64,000 bases of DNA from Bradyrhizobium zhanjiangense (lineage in GTDB: Bacteria > Pseudomonadota > Alphaproteobacteria > Rhizobiales > Xanthobacteraceae), in assembly GCF_004114935.1 (NCBI RefSeq), contig NZ_CP022221.1, positions 6,717,001 to 6,781,000 of the forward strand. The letters are read 5' to 3'. Shown one piece after another: positions 32,224 to 40,049 of the stretch. The notes beneath the pieces were generated by a model that saw nothing but the letters and a program-made list of their open reading frames with translations, was not told where the DNA came from and did not search any database. The stretch's first letter is position 1, and each line of letters begins with the position of its first letter. The position numbers and the translations under genes were made by a program.

Positions 32224-32374
32224 CGATCCTTCGAGACGGCGCTTCCTCTTCTCCCTCTCCCCGTTCTTACGGGGAGAGGGTTGGGGTGAGGGGCTGTATC
32301 AGCAAACTCAGTAGCAGACGGACTCGCGGAGATTCCCCCTCACCCGCCACGCTTCGCGTGTCGGCCTCCGAAGG
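32224..32374. repeat. Intergenic repeat, mosaic of ATCCTTCGAGACG and CTCTCCCC families
   Basis: It opens with GATCCTTCGAGACGGCGC, the same word that marks the element near 61230. It then has the hairpin CCCTCTCCCCGTTCTTACGG with its complement CCGTAAGAACGGGGAGAGGG folding on itself, and ends with CCCCCTCACCCGCCACGC. It fills the 225-base gap between paaX and the downstream hydrolase gene. I see no gene in it. Confidence 0.65.
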
Positions 32375-32381
32375 AAGCGAT

Positions 32382-33152
32382 CTACCTGTGCGGATCGGGA
32401 TAGGCGAGGCTCCGCCAGCCGCTGCGATCGAACGGCCGCCACTGGCCTTCTTTCTGCGCGAGGCGGTCGGCGACCGCATAGACCACGGCGGGATGATGAC
32501 CCATGCCGCAATGGCTGCTTTCGACCTCGATGCTCTCGGTCTGCGCTCCCGATTTCTCCATGCAGCCCTGCCAGGCGCAGACGCCGTCGGTGCGGCTGAA
32601 GATGGCGGTGGTCGGCACCGGCGGCGGGAGGGCGAGCTCGCCGCCGAAACGCGGATCGACCTCGTCGGCCTTGCGCCCGCTCGCCCATTCATAGACGCGC
32701 CAGGCATTGGTCGAGCGCGGATTGCCGGCAAAGGGACTGCCGAGCGTGATCACCTGGCGTACGCGCTCCGGCATCATCTTGGCGAGCTGGCGCGCATAGA
32801 GGCCACCGAGGCTCCAGCCGACCAGGCTGATCTTGCGGCCATGGCTGTCGCTGAGCTCCTGGACCAGATCGACCATCGCGTGCTGGACGCCGGGGCGCAG
32901 GCCGTAGTTGCGACCCTGGCGCCAGCCGCTCACCGCATAGCCCTTGCTGGTCAGAAACGCGCGCAGCGCGCGCGTGGACGCATCGGAGGCCACGAGGCCT
33001 GGCAGCACTAGCACCGGATGCCCATCGCCGCGGGGCGCAAGGCTCAGCAGTGGCAGCGCGCCGAGGAAGGCGCCGAACTCATGGATCGCACGCCCCTCCA
33101 GAAACATCAGGGTGCGGGACGGCGGACGCAGCGTCTGGGCAGTTGCGGTCAT
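32382..33152 (-). CDS. Alpha/beta hydrolase, lipase/acyltransferase-like (paralog A)
   Basis: This 256-residue alpha/beta hydrolase has the nucleophile elbow SLVGWSLGGLYARQLA, an acidic residue probably in FSRTDGVCAWQG and a His in ESSHCGMGHHPAVVYAVADR. No signal peptide is seen. A protein of the same subgroup is encoded at 46009-46809, sharing RGDGHPVL, GWSLGG, VTLGSPFA and AVADRLAQ. The ATG at 33152 follows AGGGGAAA. Family members of this type are found near PHA and lipid genes; the substrate is unknown, and an ester of a hydroxy- or fatty acid is a guess. Confidence 0.85.
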   Translation of the reverse strand: MTATAQTLRPPSRTLMFLEGRAIHEFGAFLGALPLLSLAPRGDGHPVLVLPGLVASDASTRALRAFLTSKGYAVSGWRQGRNYGLRPGVQHAMVDLVQELSDSHGRKISLVGWSLGGLYARQLAKMMPERVRQVITLGSPFAGNPRSTNAWRVYEWASGRKADEVDPRFGGELALPPPVPTTAIFSRTDGVCAWQGCMEKSGAQTESIEVESSHCGMGHHPAVVYAVADRLAQKEGQWRPFDRSGWRSLAYPDPHR

Positions 33153-33354
33153 CAATGTTTCCCCTGGGACGAATTCCTGGAAAGGCCGCCGGCTGCGATG
33201 CCGGCAAACGGGCGTGAATTCCAATACGCCGGCTTCTTGATCGTTCCGCAGCGCAACATGAATCAGCTAGGCGGCCGGTTCCCGACATTCAAGCGGGAGA
33301 GACGCAAGGCGACAATAGGCCCGCACGTTAATGCTAATGGCCGTGACGCAAAAG

Positions 33355-34641
33355 TCACAGCAATCGGAGCAGGAATTCTACGGAGTAGAGCGCAAGTCCC
33401 GCGAGGCCGCCGATCAGCGAACCGTTGAAGCGGATGTATTGCAGGTCGCGGCCGATGTTGATTTCGATCAGCGAAATCAACTGCGTCATATTCCACGCCT
33501 TGACCTGGTCGGAGATGAAAGTCGAGACACCGCCCTTCTGATCGGCGACGACGCTGCGCAGCACGGTCACCAGGCCCTTGTTGATCTCCCCGCGCAGTTC
33601 GGCATCGCCGGCGAGCGCTTCGCCCGCCGCGACGAACATGCCGGCGAGATGATGCTGGAGCACTTGCGTCTCGCCGCTTGCGCTGCGCTCGATGAAGGAG
33701 CGCGTGTTGGCCCAGACGGTGCGGGCGAGATCGGCAAGCTCCGGCCGCGCCAGCAGATCGCGCTTCAGGCCGTCGATGCGGTCGATATAGGCTCGGTCGG
33801 TGCCGAGCTGGTCGACGAAGTTCAACACCATGCGATCGAACTCGCCGCGGAACGGATGTTTGGGGTCGCTGCGCACTTCATTGAAGAAAGCGGTGGCAGA
33901 CGCCATGATCTTGTTCACCAGAAACTTGTCGGCGCGATAGAGCCGCAGCAACGTCGGCAATTCCGCGCGCACCTTCTCGCGGATCATCGCCATCGTCTCC
34001 TTCTGATTCAGCGTGTCGTGCATCACGCGCAGGAGATCGTCGAACAGAATCTGGTGCCGCCCTTCCGCCACGAAGCCGCGCAGCGTGCCGGCCGCAAGCG
34101 GTGCAAGATCGATCGCCTGGAGCTGGGAGGACATGCGGCGGATGATGAAGGTCATCAGGCCCGAGCTTTCCGTCGCTGAGAACGCCTCCGGCAGCAGGCG
34201 GAGCGCAAAGCGCGCGAGATCGTCGCTGCGCTTGCGATCACGCAGCCAGTCGGCAACGAAGGAGCCGAAATCGATTTCCTTCAATTTGGCCTCGACGGGA
34301 GCGGTCTCGAGGAAATGCACCTGGATGAATTCGCCGAGTTTGTCGGCGATGCGGGCCTGGTTGCTCTGGATGATCGCGGTATGCGGGATCGGCAGGCCGA
34401 GCGGCCGTTTGAAGAGCGCGACCACGGCATACCAGTCGGCGAGCCCGCCGATGGTCGCGGCTTCCGCGAAGGCCGCGATGAAGCCGAACACGGGATGCAC
34501 GTTCAGCAGGAGTTTTGCGACAGTGAACAGAGCGAGTGTCGAGGCCAACACCAGCGTCGCCAGCGCTTTCACGCGCCGTAGCTCCGCCGCGCGTTCGGCG
34601 TCACCGGGGGTGTCGAAGAGATAGGTGCCTGATGAACCCAT
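33355..34641 (-). CDS. DUF445 family membrane protein
   Basis: This 428-residue protein belongs to DUF445 (YjiN-like), widespread inner-membrane proteins of unknown function. Two hydrophobic segments near residues 28-65 frame the conserved block FAEAATIGGLADWYAVVALF, followed by KRPLGLPIPHTAIIQSNQ. A long, mostly helical region occupies the middle, and the last 25 residues (NGSLIGGLAGLALYSVEFLL) form another membrane segment. It is co-directional with the phasin gene but separated from it by a terminator and a repeat, so it is probably its own unit. Confidence 0.88.
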   Translation of the reverse strand: MGSSGTYLFDTPGDAERAAELRRVKALATLVLASTLALFTVAKLLLNVHPVFGFIAAFAEAATIGGLADWYAVVALFKRPLGLPIPHTAIIQSNQARIADKLGEFIQVHFLETAPVEAKLKEIDFGSFVADWLRDRKRSDDLARFALRLLPEAFSATESSGLMTFIIRRMSSQLQAIDLAPLAAGTLRGFVAEGRHQILFDDLLRVMHDTLNQKETMAMIREKVRAELPTLLRLYRADKFLVNKIMASATAFFNEVRSDPKHPFRGEFDRMVLNFVDQLGTDRAYIDRIDGLKRDLLARPELADLARTVWANTRSFIERSASGETQVLQHHLAGMFVAAGEALAGDAELRGEINKGLVTVLRSVVADQKGGVSTFISDQVKAWNMTQLISLIEINIGRDLQYIRFNGSLIGGLAGLALYSVEFLLRLL

Positions 34642-34658
34642 GACTGCATCACCCTACC

Positions 34659-34745
34659 CGTCATTGCGAGCGAAGCGAAGCAATCCAGAATCTTTCCGCA
34701 GAGAGACTCTGGATTGCTTCGTCGCAAGGGCTCCTCGCAACGACG
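34659..34745. repeat. Palindromic intergenic repeat, CGTCATTGCGAG family (copy 5, one arm degenerate)
   Basis: The left end CGTCATTGCGAGCGAAGCG is perfect. The right end reads CAAGGGCTCCTCGCAACGACG, so it carries an insertion and one base change. Inner AGAATC...TCTGGATTGCTT still pairs with the left half. It lies between the DUF445 start and the phasin terminator. Confidence 0.85.
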
Positions 34746-34757
34746 ACTGCGGCAGCG

Positions 34758-34785
34758 CAAAACAAAGGCCCGCCGAAGCGGGCCT
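34758..34785 (-). terminator. Rho-independent terminator of the phasin gene
   Basis: On the minus strand an eight-base GC stem AGGCCCGC / GCGGGCCT closes a TTCG tetraloop and is followed by TTGTTTTG. It begins 29 bases after the phasin stop codon. The stable tetraloop and T-rich tail are classic, so phasin transcription should end here. Confidence 0.8.
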
Positions 34786-34813
34786 CAAATTCAGTTTGTC
34801 GTCGGGCGCCGTA

Positions 34814-35269
34814 TCACGCGGTCTTGTTGTAGACCTTGGCGAAATTGTCCTGAGCGGACTTCGCGCCGTTGGCTGCGAGCTTGCCGAGATAGTCGGCGGT
34901 CGCCTTGGCACGCGAGACGAACACTTCACCGCGGGCGCGGAGCAGGCTCGACTGGATCTCGACGGCCTCGCTGACCGACTTGGCGGACGCGAGCTTGTCG
35001 ATGCCCGAGAAGAACGCCTCGGCGTCCTCATAGATCGCCTGCTGGATGTTGCGGCTGATCTTGCCGGCCTCGGCGACGGATTCGGTCACCGCGTTCTCGA
35101 CGGCGGCGGTCACCCGCTCGGAGCCGGCGAAAGCTTCGGCAGCACGGTCCTTGGCGGTATTGGCGGTCTTCTTGACGAACTCGCGGGCGGCCTCGGGAAC
35201 TTCCAGATTCTGGATGTTCTTGAAAGCGTCCTTGAAGCCCTCGAAAGCGGTGTTGGTTTCAGTGGTCAT
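34814..35269 (-). CDS. Phasin (PHA granule-associated protein)
   Basis: This 151-residue protein is of the phasin family that coats polyhydroxyalkanoate granules. It is almost entirely predicted amphipathic helix, with blocks GFKDAFKNIQNLEVPEAARE, AAIEDAEA-type spacing and LLRARGEVFVSRAKATADYL. The ATG at 35269 follows GGAGAGA; an upstream open stretch is promoter, not protein. A strong terminator follows it. The class III PHA synthase genes phaE and phaC lie 0.8-2.3 kb upstream on the same strand, which supports the role. The symbol phaP is likely but several phasin paralogs usually exist. Confidence 0.9.
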   Translation of the reverse strand: MTTETNTAFEGFKDAFKNIQNLEVPEAAREFVKKTANTAKDRAAEAFAGSERVTAAVENAVTESVAEAGKISRNIQQAIYEDAEAFFSGIDKLASAKSVSEAVEIQSSLLRARGEVFVSRAKATADYLGKLAANGAKSAQDNFAKVYNKTA

Positions 35270-35337
35270 GGGGTTCTCTCCATCCTCATTGGTCTGAGCT
35301 ATGGGCTCACCCCGTCCGCATCGGCCCGGGGCACGGC

Positions 35338-35380
35338 TTATATGGCATAGTGAATTGTGCGATGCAATATTCGTATTGCA
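35338..35380 (-). promoter_or_regulatory. Phasin promoter with palindromic TGC/GCA operator
   Basis: On the minus strand a -35-like TTGCAT (35367-35362) is followed after 17-18 bases by CATATA/ATATAA (35344-35338). The perfect inverted repeat TGCAATA-TTCG-TATTGCA at 35363-35380 overlaps the -35. A second small palindrome TCACGA / TCGTGA lies at 35389-35402. PhaR-type regulators of phasin genes are known to bind TGC- and GCA-rich sequence, so PhaR is the natural candidate. Confidence 0.55.
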
Positions 35381-35484
35381 CTGCGATATCACGAAATCGT
35401 GAAAAGCCTTAACAAAAGGCGCCACACTGCCCTAGTTGGAGGCCGTCTCGGACAAATTAGGTCCGTACCGGAGCGATCTTCGCC

Positions 35485-36078
35485 TTAGTGCTGGACCGCG
35501 CCTGGCAATCCATAGGCCTCCATCTGAGCCTGAACCTGCGCGATGTTGTGCCCCAGCACGACAATGTCATGGGTCTTGCCGTCGATATCCCGCACGTGGT
35601 CGCGCAGCAGCGCCTCGGCCTTGAAGCCGAGGCCTTCGAACAGGGCGACCGCCGCCTGCTGGTCGACCGTCATCTGCACCGAGAGCTTTTCCAGGCCAGC
35701 ACCGAGTGCAAGTGCAAAGGTCTCCTGTGAGAGCGCCTTCCCCACACCCTGCCCGCGCACGTCGGGCGAGACCACCATGCGGATCTCGCCGACATGAGGC
35801 GACCAGGAATGCGGATCGCGCACCAGCGTGCCGCAGCCAACGACCTTGCCGTCCCTCACCGCGAGCAGGCTCGTGATCGCGCCGCGCTCGATCTCCTTGA
35901 CCCAGGCGGAGAGCACCTTCGGCTCACTGATATTGCGTGGCAGGAACAACAGATCGTGGGACGGAAGACCTTGGCCGAAGGCGAGCACCGCGGCTTCGTC
36001 TCCAGGCGACATCAGGCGGATCTCGATATCACCAGCATCGGTCTTGGTGTGACGCGGATAGGAACGCTGCTCACTCAT
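35485..36078 (-). CDS. GNAT family N-acetyltransferase
   Basis: This 197-residue protein has one GNAT domain. The acetyl-CoA binding motif A reads VVSPDVRGQGVGKALSQETF (R/QxxGxG/A type), and a motif B-like segment is VDQQAAVALFEGLGFKAEAL. The substrate is not evident. Its ATG at 36078 overlaps the phaC stop codon as ATGA, so translation is coupled to PHA synthase. This raises the possibility that it modifies a protein of the PHA granule, but housekeeping acetyltransferases also occur in such places. Confidence 0.87.
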   Translation of the reverse strand: MSEQRSYPRHTKTDAGDIEIRLMSPGDEAAVLAFGQGLPSHDLLFLPRNISEPKVLSAWVKEIERGAITSLLAVRDGKVVGCGTLVRDPHSWSPHVGEIRMVVSPDVRGQGVGKALSQETFALALGAGLEKLSVQMTVDQQAAVALFEGLGFKAEALLRDHVRDIDGKTHDIVVLGHNIAQVQAQMEAYGLPGAVQH

Positions 36079-37157
36079 GTCGATCTCTTTCCCAGCCAGG
36101 AGTCCAGTTTCGGCCACAGCCGCTTCACCGCGTTGGCACCGGCGACGAGGGAGACGTGGCCGCCCTTCAACATCACCTCTTCCTTGTCCTCGGAGCCGAT
36201 CTTCGCGATCAGGTGCTTTGCGGCGTCATAAGGCACGATGTGATCGTGCTCGGCGACAGCGTGCAGGATCGGCACCTTGATGTTTTCGAGCTTCGCCGCG
36301 CGGCCGGCGACCGACATGGTGTCGTTGAACAGCTTGTTGTCCCACATCAGGTCCTTGGTGATGGTGCGGAAATACTCGCCCGCCAGCGGCAGCGTGTCGG
36401 TCGCCCAACGGTCGAACATGCGGTAAGACTTGACGAACTCGTCGTTCCAGATGTTTTCCCAAAGCTGGATCTGGCTAACAGTGCGCGAGGCCGGGCGCAG
36501 CATCTCGAACGAAGACAAGATCATCTCCGGCGGCACATTGCCGACGCTGTCGACGAGATGGTCGACATCGAAATAGCGGCGGTCGGAGAAATTCGAGAAC
36601 AGCTTCATCTCGCGGAAGTCGATCGGCGTGGTGAAGCAGATCAGATTCTTCATCGGCCCGTCCTTGTGGATCGAGCCGTAGAGCAGCGACAGCACGCCAC
36701 CGAAGCAATAGCCGATGATGGAAACGTCCTGCTCGCCGGAATCCTGCTGGACGCGACGGACGCAATCCGGGATGAAGTCGAGGACGTAGTCCTCCATCCG
36801 CAGGCTCTTCTCCTCCGGCCGCGGTGCGGTCCAGTCCAGCATGTAAACGTCGTAACCGCGCTTGAGCAGGAACTCGATGAAGCTCTGGCCGGGGACGAGG
36901 TCGAGAATGTAGCCGCGATTGGTCGTCGCCATCACGATCAGCACCGGGATGCGGTAGATCTCGTCCGACATCGGCCGGTAGTGGTAGAGGCTCATCGTGC
37001 CGCGCGAATGCAGCACGTCCTTCGGTGTCGAGCCGAGCGTGGGGCCGGAGGTCGAGAAATATTCGACACCCTTGATGCTGCGCTGGATCGCGCGCTGCAC
37101 CTCGGTCTGGATGCGCTCCGGGATAGATGCGAAATCAAGTCCCGTCGGCGCATTCAT
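36075..37157 (-). CDS. phaC: Class III poly(3-hydroxyalkanoate) synthase subunit PhaC
   Basis: This 360-residue catalytic subunit polymerises hydroxyacyl-CoA to PHA at the granule surface. The lipase-like box is IIGYCFGGVLSLLYG with nucleophile Cys151, followed by Asp in HAVAEHDHIVPYDAAKHL and His in MLKGGHVSLVAGANAVKRLW. The length of about 360 residues is that of class III (PhaC plus PhaE) rather than class I enzymes of about 600. It overlaps both neighbours by ATGA: with phaE upstream and the GNAT gene downstream. Confidence 0.93.
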   Translation of the reverse strand: MNAPTGLDFASIPERIQTEVQRAIQRSIKGVEYFSTSGPTLGSTPKDVLHSRGTMSLYHYRPMSDEIYRIPVLIVMATTNRGYILDLVPGQSFIEFLLKRGYDVYMLDWTAPRPEEKSLRMEDYVLDFIPDCVRRVQQDSGEQDVSIIGYCFGGVLSLLYGSIHKDGPMKNLICFTTPIDFREMKLFSNFSDRRYFDVDHLVDSVGNVPPEMILSSFEMLRPASRTVSQIQLWENIWNDEFVKSYRMFDRWATDTLPLAGEYFRTITKDLMWDNKLFNDTMSVAGRAAKLENIKVPILHAVAEHDHIVPYDAAKHLIAKIGSEDKEEVMLKGGHVSLVAGANAVKRLWPKLDSWLGKRST

Positions 37158-37537
37158 TTCTGCTCTCCGTTTTCGGAGGGCGGACGCTTCGTCCGCGGCG
37201 GCCGTGGCGTCCCATCGGAGCCTTGCGAGATGCCCGAACTCGCCGCCATTTGGCTCAGCATCGACTTCATCTCGCCGAGCTGGGCTTCAATGGACTGGAG
37301 CCGCTCCGCAAGACCCGTGACCTGCTCCCGGCTCGGCAGGTTCATTGCGACGAGGTATTTCTCCACGAGCTCGCCGATCTGCTTCTGAGCACCTGCAGCA
37401 ACTCCTCCCGCACGGTTCATCGCCTGTGAAAACTCGGGCGATGACATGGCCTGGTTGGCGAAGGAGTTGAACCCCTTCTCCATCTCGCCCACCATCTTCT
37501 GCCACACGGCGACGGGGTCGTTGATCTTGTCGGTCAT
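37154..37537 (-). CDS. phaE: PHA synthase subunit E-like protein (PhaE)
   Basis: This 127-residue protein is helical, with a C-terminal Pro- and basic-rich tail. The segment PSREQVTGLAERLQSIEAQL matches the C-terminal part of class III synthase PhaE subunits, which activate PhaC. It is shorter than many PhaE proteins. The ATG at 37537 follows a strong TGGAGGA site; an upstream ATG at 37585 (MAKKKGIEALDIW) lacks one and would add 16 residues. Its stop overlaps the phaC start as ATGA. Confidence 0.82.
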   Translation of the reverse strand: MTDKINDPVAVWQKMVGEMEKGFNSFANQAMSSPEFSQAMNRAGGVAAGAQKQIGELVEKYLVAMNLPSREQVTGLAERLQSIEAQLGEMKSMLSQMAASSGISQGSDGTPRPPRTKRPPSENGEQK

Positions 37538-37695
37538 CGGCGTCCTCCAGATGTCGAGAGCTTCGATGCCCTTCTTTTTGGCCATACCACACCGTTGCGA
37601 GGGGCCGGTCAACCGGCAAGCGGCCCGCACACGCGGCTTCTTTGCCGCGGGAAACCGTGCAATACAACATTGGTCAGCAGCAAGGGATCGCGACC

Positions 37696-38610
37696 GTGAC
37701 CGTCCATCAGCCGCCCCAGACCGTACGCGCCAACGGCATCGACATCTGCTACGAAATCTTCGGCAACGACAATGCCGAGCCGCTGCTGCTGATCATGGGG
37801 CTCGGGGCGCAGATGATCCATTGGGACGATGCGTTCTGCGAGCAGCTCGCCGCGCGCGGCTTTCGCGTGATCCGCTTCGATAATCGCGATATCGGCAAGT
37901 CGAGCCATCTGACTGGCGGCAAGCGGCTGACGCCGCTCGAGCTGTTGAAGCTGCGCTTCCTCAGGATTCCCGTGGCAGCGACCTACAAGCTGATCGACAT
38001 GGCCAGGGACACGGTCGGGCTGATGGATGCGCTCGGCATCAAGTCGGCGCATCTGGTCGGCGCCTCGATGGGCGGCATGATCGCGCAGGAAGTGACGCTG
38101 TCGTTCCCCGAGCGCGTGCGTTCGCTGACCTCGATCATGTCAACGACAGGCAATCCGCGCGTGCCGCCGCCGACACGCGAGGCGGCCGCCATGCTGATGG
38201 CGCCGCCGCCGCGCAGCAAGGAGGAATTCATGGTCCGTTTCGGCCAGACCTGGAAGGTGCTGCGTGTCGGGCATTTTCCCGAGGAGGAAGCGCTCGACCC
38301 TGGTCGTGCCGAGCGGGTGTTCGCGCGCGGACTCAATCCGGCCGGCGTTGGCCGGCAGCTCCGCGCCGTGCTCGCCTCCGGCAGCCGCAAGGAACGGCTG
38401 CATGGCGTGAAGACGCCGACGCTGGTCATTCATGGCACCGTCGATCCCCTGGTCCATCCCGAGGGTGGCAAGGACACGGCAGAGTCAATTCCGGGCGCAA
38501 AGCTATTGATGATCGAAGGCATGGGCCACGCGTTGCCTATGCGGTTCTGGCCGGAGATCATCGGCGCGATCGACAAGCACGCGCATGGCGCGGCGGCGCA
38601 GGCGGCGTAG
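37696..38610 (+). CDS. Alpha/beta hydrolase
   Basis: This 304-residue alpha/beta hydrolase has an oxyanion region near LLLIMGLGAQMIHW, the nucleophile elbow AHLVGASMGGMIAQEVTLSF (GxSxG with Ser), an Asp in VIHGTVDPLVHPEGG and a His in IEGMGHALP. The start is uncertain. A GTG at 37696 has AAGGGAT upstream and is used here; a TTG at 37642 would add 18 residues. It is divergent from the phaE-phaC operon. Esterase, lactonase or peptidase activity cannot be separated by eye. Confidence 0.87.
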   Translation: MTVHQPPQTVRANGIDICYEIFGNDNAEPLLLIMGLGAQMIHWDDAFCEQLAARGFRVIRFDNRDIGKSSHLTGGKRLTPLELLKLRFLRIPVAATYKLIDMARDTVGLMDALGIKSAHLVGASMGGMIAQEVTLSFPERVRSLTSIMSTTGNPRVPPPTREAAAMLMAPPPRSKEEFMVRFGQTWKVLRVGHFPEEEALDPGRAERVFARGLNPAGVGRQLRAVLASGSRKERLHGVKTPTLVIHGTVDPLVHPEGGKDTAESIPGAKLLMIEGMGHALPMRFWPEIIGAIDKHAHGAAAQAA

Positions 38611-38727
38611 ACCGCGTCTCCTTACGGTGACCATGTGAGCGGCTGGTTACTCTCTTAACGAAAGCCGGCACGGAAGCTATACAGGCCTTCCTCAATCGCA
38701 AAGAGGCTGCGGCCTCTCGGAGCTCAC

Positions 38728-39192
38728 ATGCATTCGATCGTCCGACCAGGCGCAATGATCACTGCTGCAATTCTCATGCTCTCGCTCGCCAGTAGCGCTG
38801 CGATGGCCGGTAGCGCGCAAGAAGAAGCCAATCGCAAAACCGTGCTAGCCTTCTACGAGAAGGGGCTCAATCAGAAGGACGCTGATGCGGCCCTCACCCA
38901 TGTCGGCGACCGCTACGTCCAGCACAATCCAAACGCGGCCGATGGCCCGGATGGCTTCCGAAAATTCATCGGCTTCCTGCGCGAAAAGTTTCCGAACTCG
39001 CATAGCGAGATCAAGCGCAGCTTCGTGAATGGCGACTTTGTGATCCTCCACGTTCACTCCGTTCGCGAGCCCGGCAGCAAGGGGCGCGCGATAGTGGATA
39101 TCTTCAAGCTCGAAAACGGCAAGATCGTCGAACACTGGGACGTCGTTCAGGACATTCCTGAAAATCCCGCAAACAACAACACGATGTTCTGA
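38728..39192 (+). CDS. Secreted SnoaL-like / NTF2-fold protein
   Basis: This 154-residue protein has a signal peptide (MITAAILMLSLASSAAMAGS region, cleavage near AMA-GS). A SnoaL-like domain follows, with ANRKTVLAFYEKGLNQKDAD, HVGDRYVQHNPNAADGPDGF and KIVEHWDVVQDIPE. The family includes polyketide cyclases and many proteins of unknown role. The periplasmic location and isolated position (a gap of about 120 bases on the left) give no pathway. I see no conserved catalytic set that would fix a reaction. Confidence 0.85.
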   Translation: MHSIVRPGAMITAAILMLSLASSAAMAGSAQEEANRKTVLAFYEKGLNQKDADAALTHVGDRYVQHNPNAADGPDGFRKFIGFLREKFPNSHSEIKRSFVNGDFVILHVHSVREPGSKGRAIVDIFKLENGKIVEHWDVVQDIPENPANNNTMF

Positions 39193-39221
39193 CGGATAGA
39201 ACCGGCGCTGCGGATACGGGC

Positions 39222-39896
39222 CTAGCGCTTCCGCGCGATCCAAATCACGTGGCGCGCGCCGCCGCCCCTGCCGGTGGCGCGGACGTTGACTTCGTTGACG
39301 TCGAAGCCGGCACGGCCGAGGCGTTTGGTGAAGGCGGGGTTGGGTCCTGAAGACCAGACAGCGAGCACGCCGCCAGGCCGCAGCGCCGTCTTCGCCGCCG
39401 TGAGCCCGCTCACGTCGTAGAGCGCATCATTGCCCTTCCGGGTCAGCCCTTCCGGCCCGTTGTCGACGTCGAGGAGAATGGCGTCGAAGACGGAACGCTG
39501 CGCCCGGATGATCTCGCCAACGTCGGTCTCCCGGATGCTCACCCTGGGATCATCGAGGCTGTCGCCGAAGACCTGCGCCATCGGGCCGCGTGCCCAGGCC
39601 ACCACCGCAGACACGAGTTCGGCGACCACGACCTTCGCGTCGCTTCCGAGCACGGCAAGCGCCGCACGCAGCGTAAAGCCCATGCCGAGGCCGCCGATGA
39701 GGACGACGGGCTTTAAGACATTCTCGATCTGCTTTGCCGCCAGCGTCGCGAGCGCCACCTCCGAGCCCGACAAGCGGCTGTTCATCAGCTCGTTGCTGCC
39801 GAGCTTGATGGAGAACTCCTTGCCGCGCCGCATCAGGCGCAGCTCACCGTCGGAACCCGGGATTTGCGCGGTGTCGATCTTTTCCCAGGGAATCAT
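39222..39896 (-). CDS. Spermidine synthase-like methyltransferase-fold protein
   Basis: This 224-residue protein has the spermidine/spermine synthase fold. The nucleotide-binding loop is VVLIGGLGMGFTLRAALAVL. A second-strand acidic residue is in VVVAELVSAVVAWARG, and the active-site-like FDAILLDVDNGPEGLTRKGN follows. True spermidine synthases have different C-terminal substrate residues, so this may be a related class I methyltransferase or aminopropyltransferase. It is convergent with the SnoaL-like gene and followed by no obvious partner. Confidence 0.82.
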   Translation of the reverse strand: MIPWEKIDTAQIPGSDGELRLMRRGKEFSIKLGSNELMNSRLSGSEVALATLAAKQIENVLKPVVLIGGLGMGFTLRAALAVLGSDAKVVVAELVSAVVAWARGPMAQVFGDSLDDPRVSIRETDVGEIIRAQRSVFDAILLDVDNGPEGLTRKGNDALYDVSGLTAAKTALRPGGVLAVWSSGPNPAFTKRLGRAGFDVNEVNVRATGRGGGARHVIWIARKR

Positions 39897-39924
39897 GGGA
39901 GAGCTTTAGCACGATCGGAAATCG

Positions 39925-40040
39925 GTAGGGTGGGTTAGCCGAAGGTGTAACCCACCACTTCCGTATCCGCGGTAAGAGACCTTGATGGGTTACACCCAGC
40001 GAACTGCGCTTCGCGCGTTCGCAAGGCTAACCTACCCTAC
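39925..40040. repeat. Palindromic intergenic repeat, GTAGGGTGGGTTA family (copy 2)
   Basis: It starts GTAGGGTGGGTTAGCC and ends GGCTAACCTACCCTAC, which pair. Inner segments GTGTAACCCACCA and TGGGTTACACC pair as well. It lies between the P450-reductase stop and the spermidine-synthase-like start, both on the minus strand. Confidence 0.75.
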
Positions 40041-40049
40041 AATCTCGCC

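Noticed and set aside
33343..33358. Small GTGAC / GTCAC hairpin at the DUF445 stop codon as terminator
   Set aside because: The stem is only five bases with no T tract; too weak to call.
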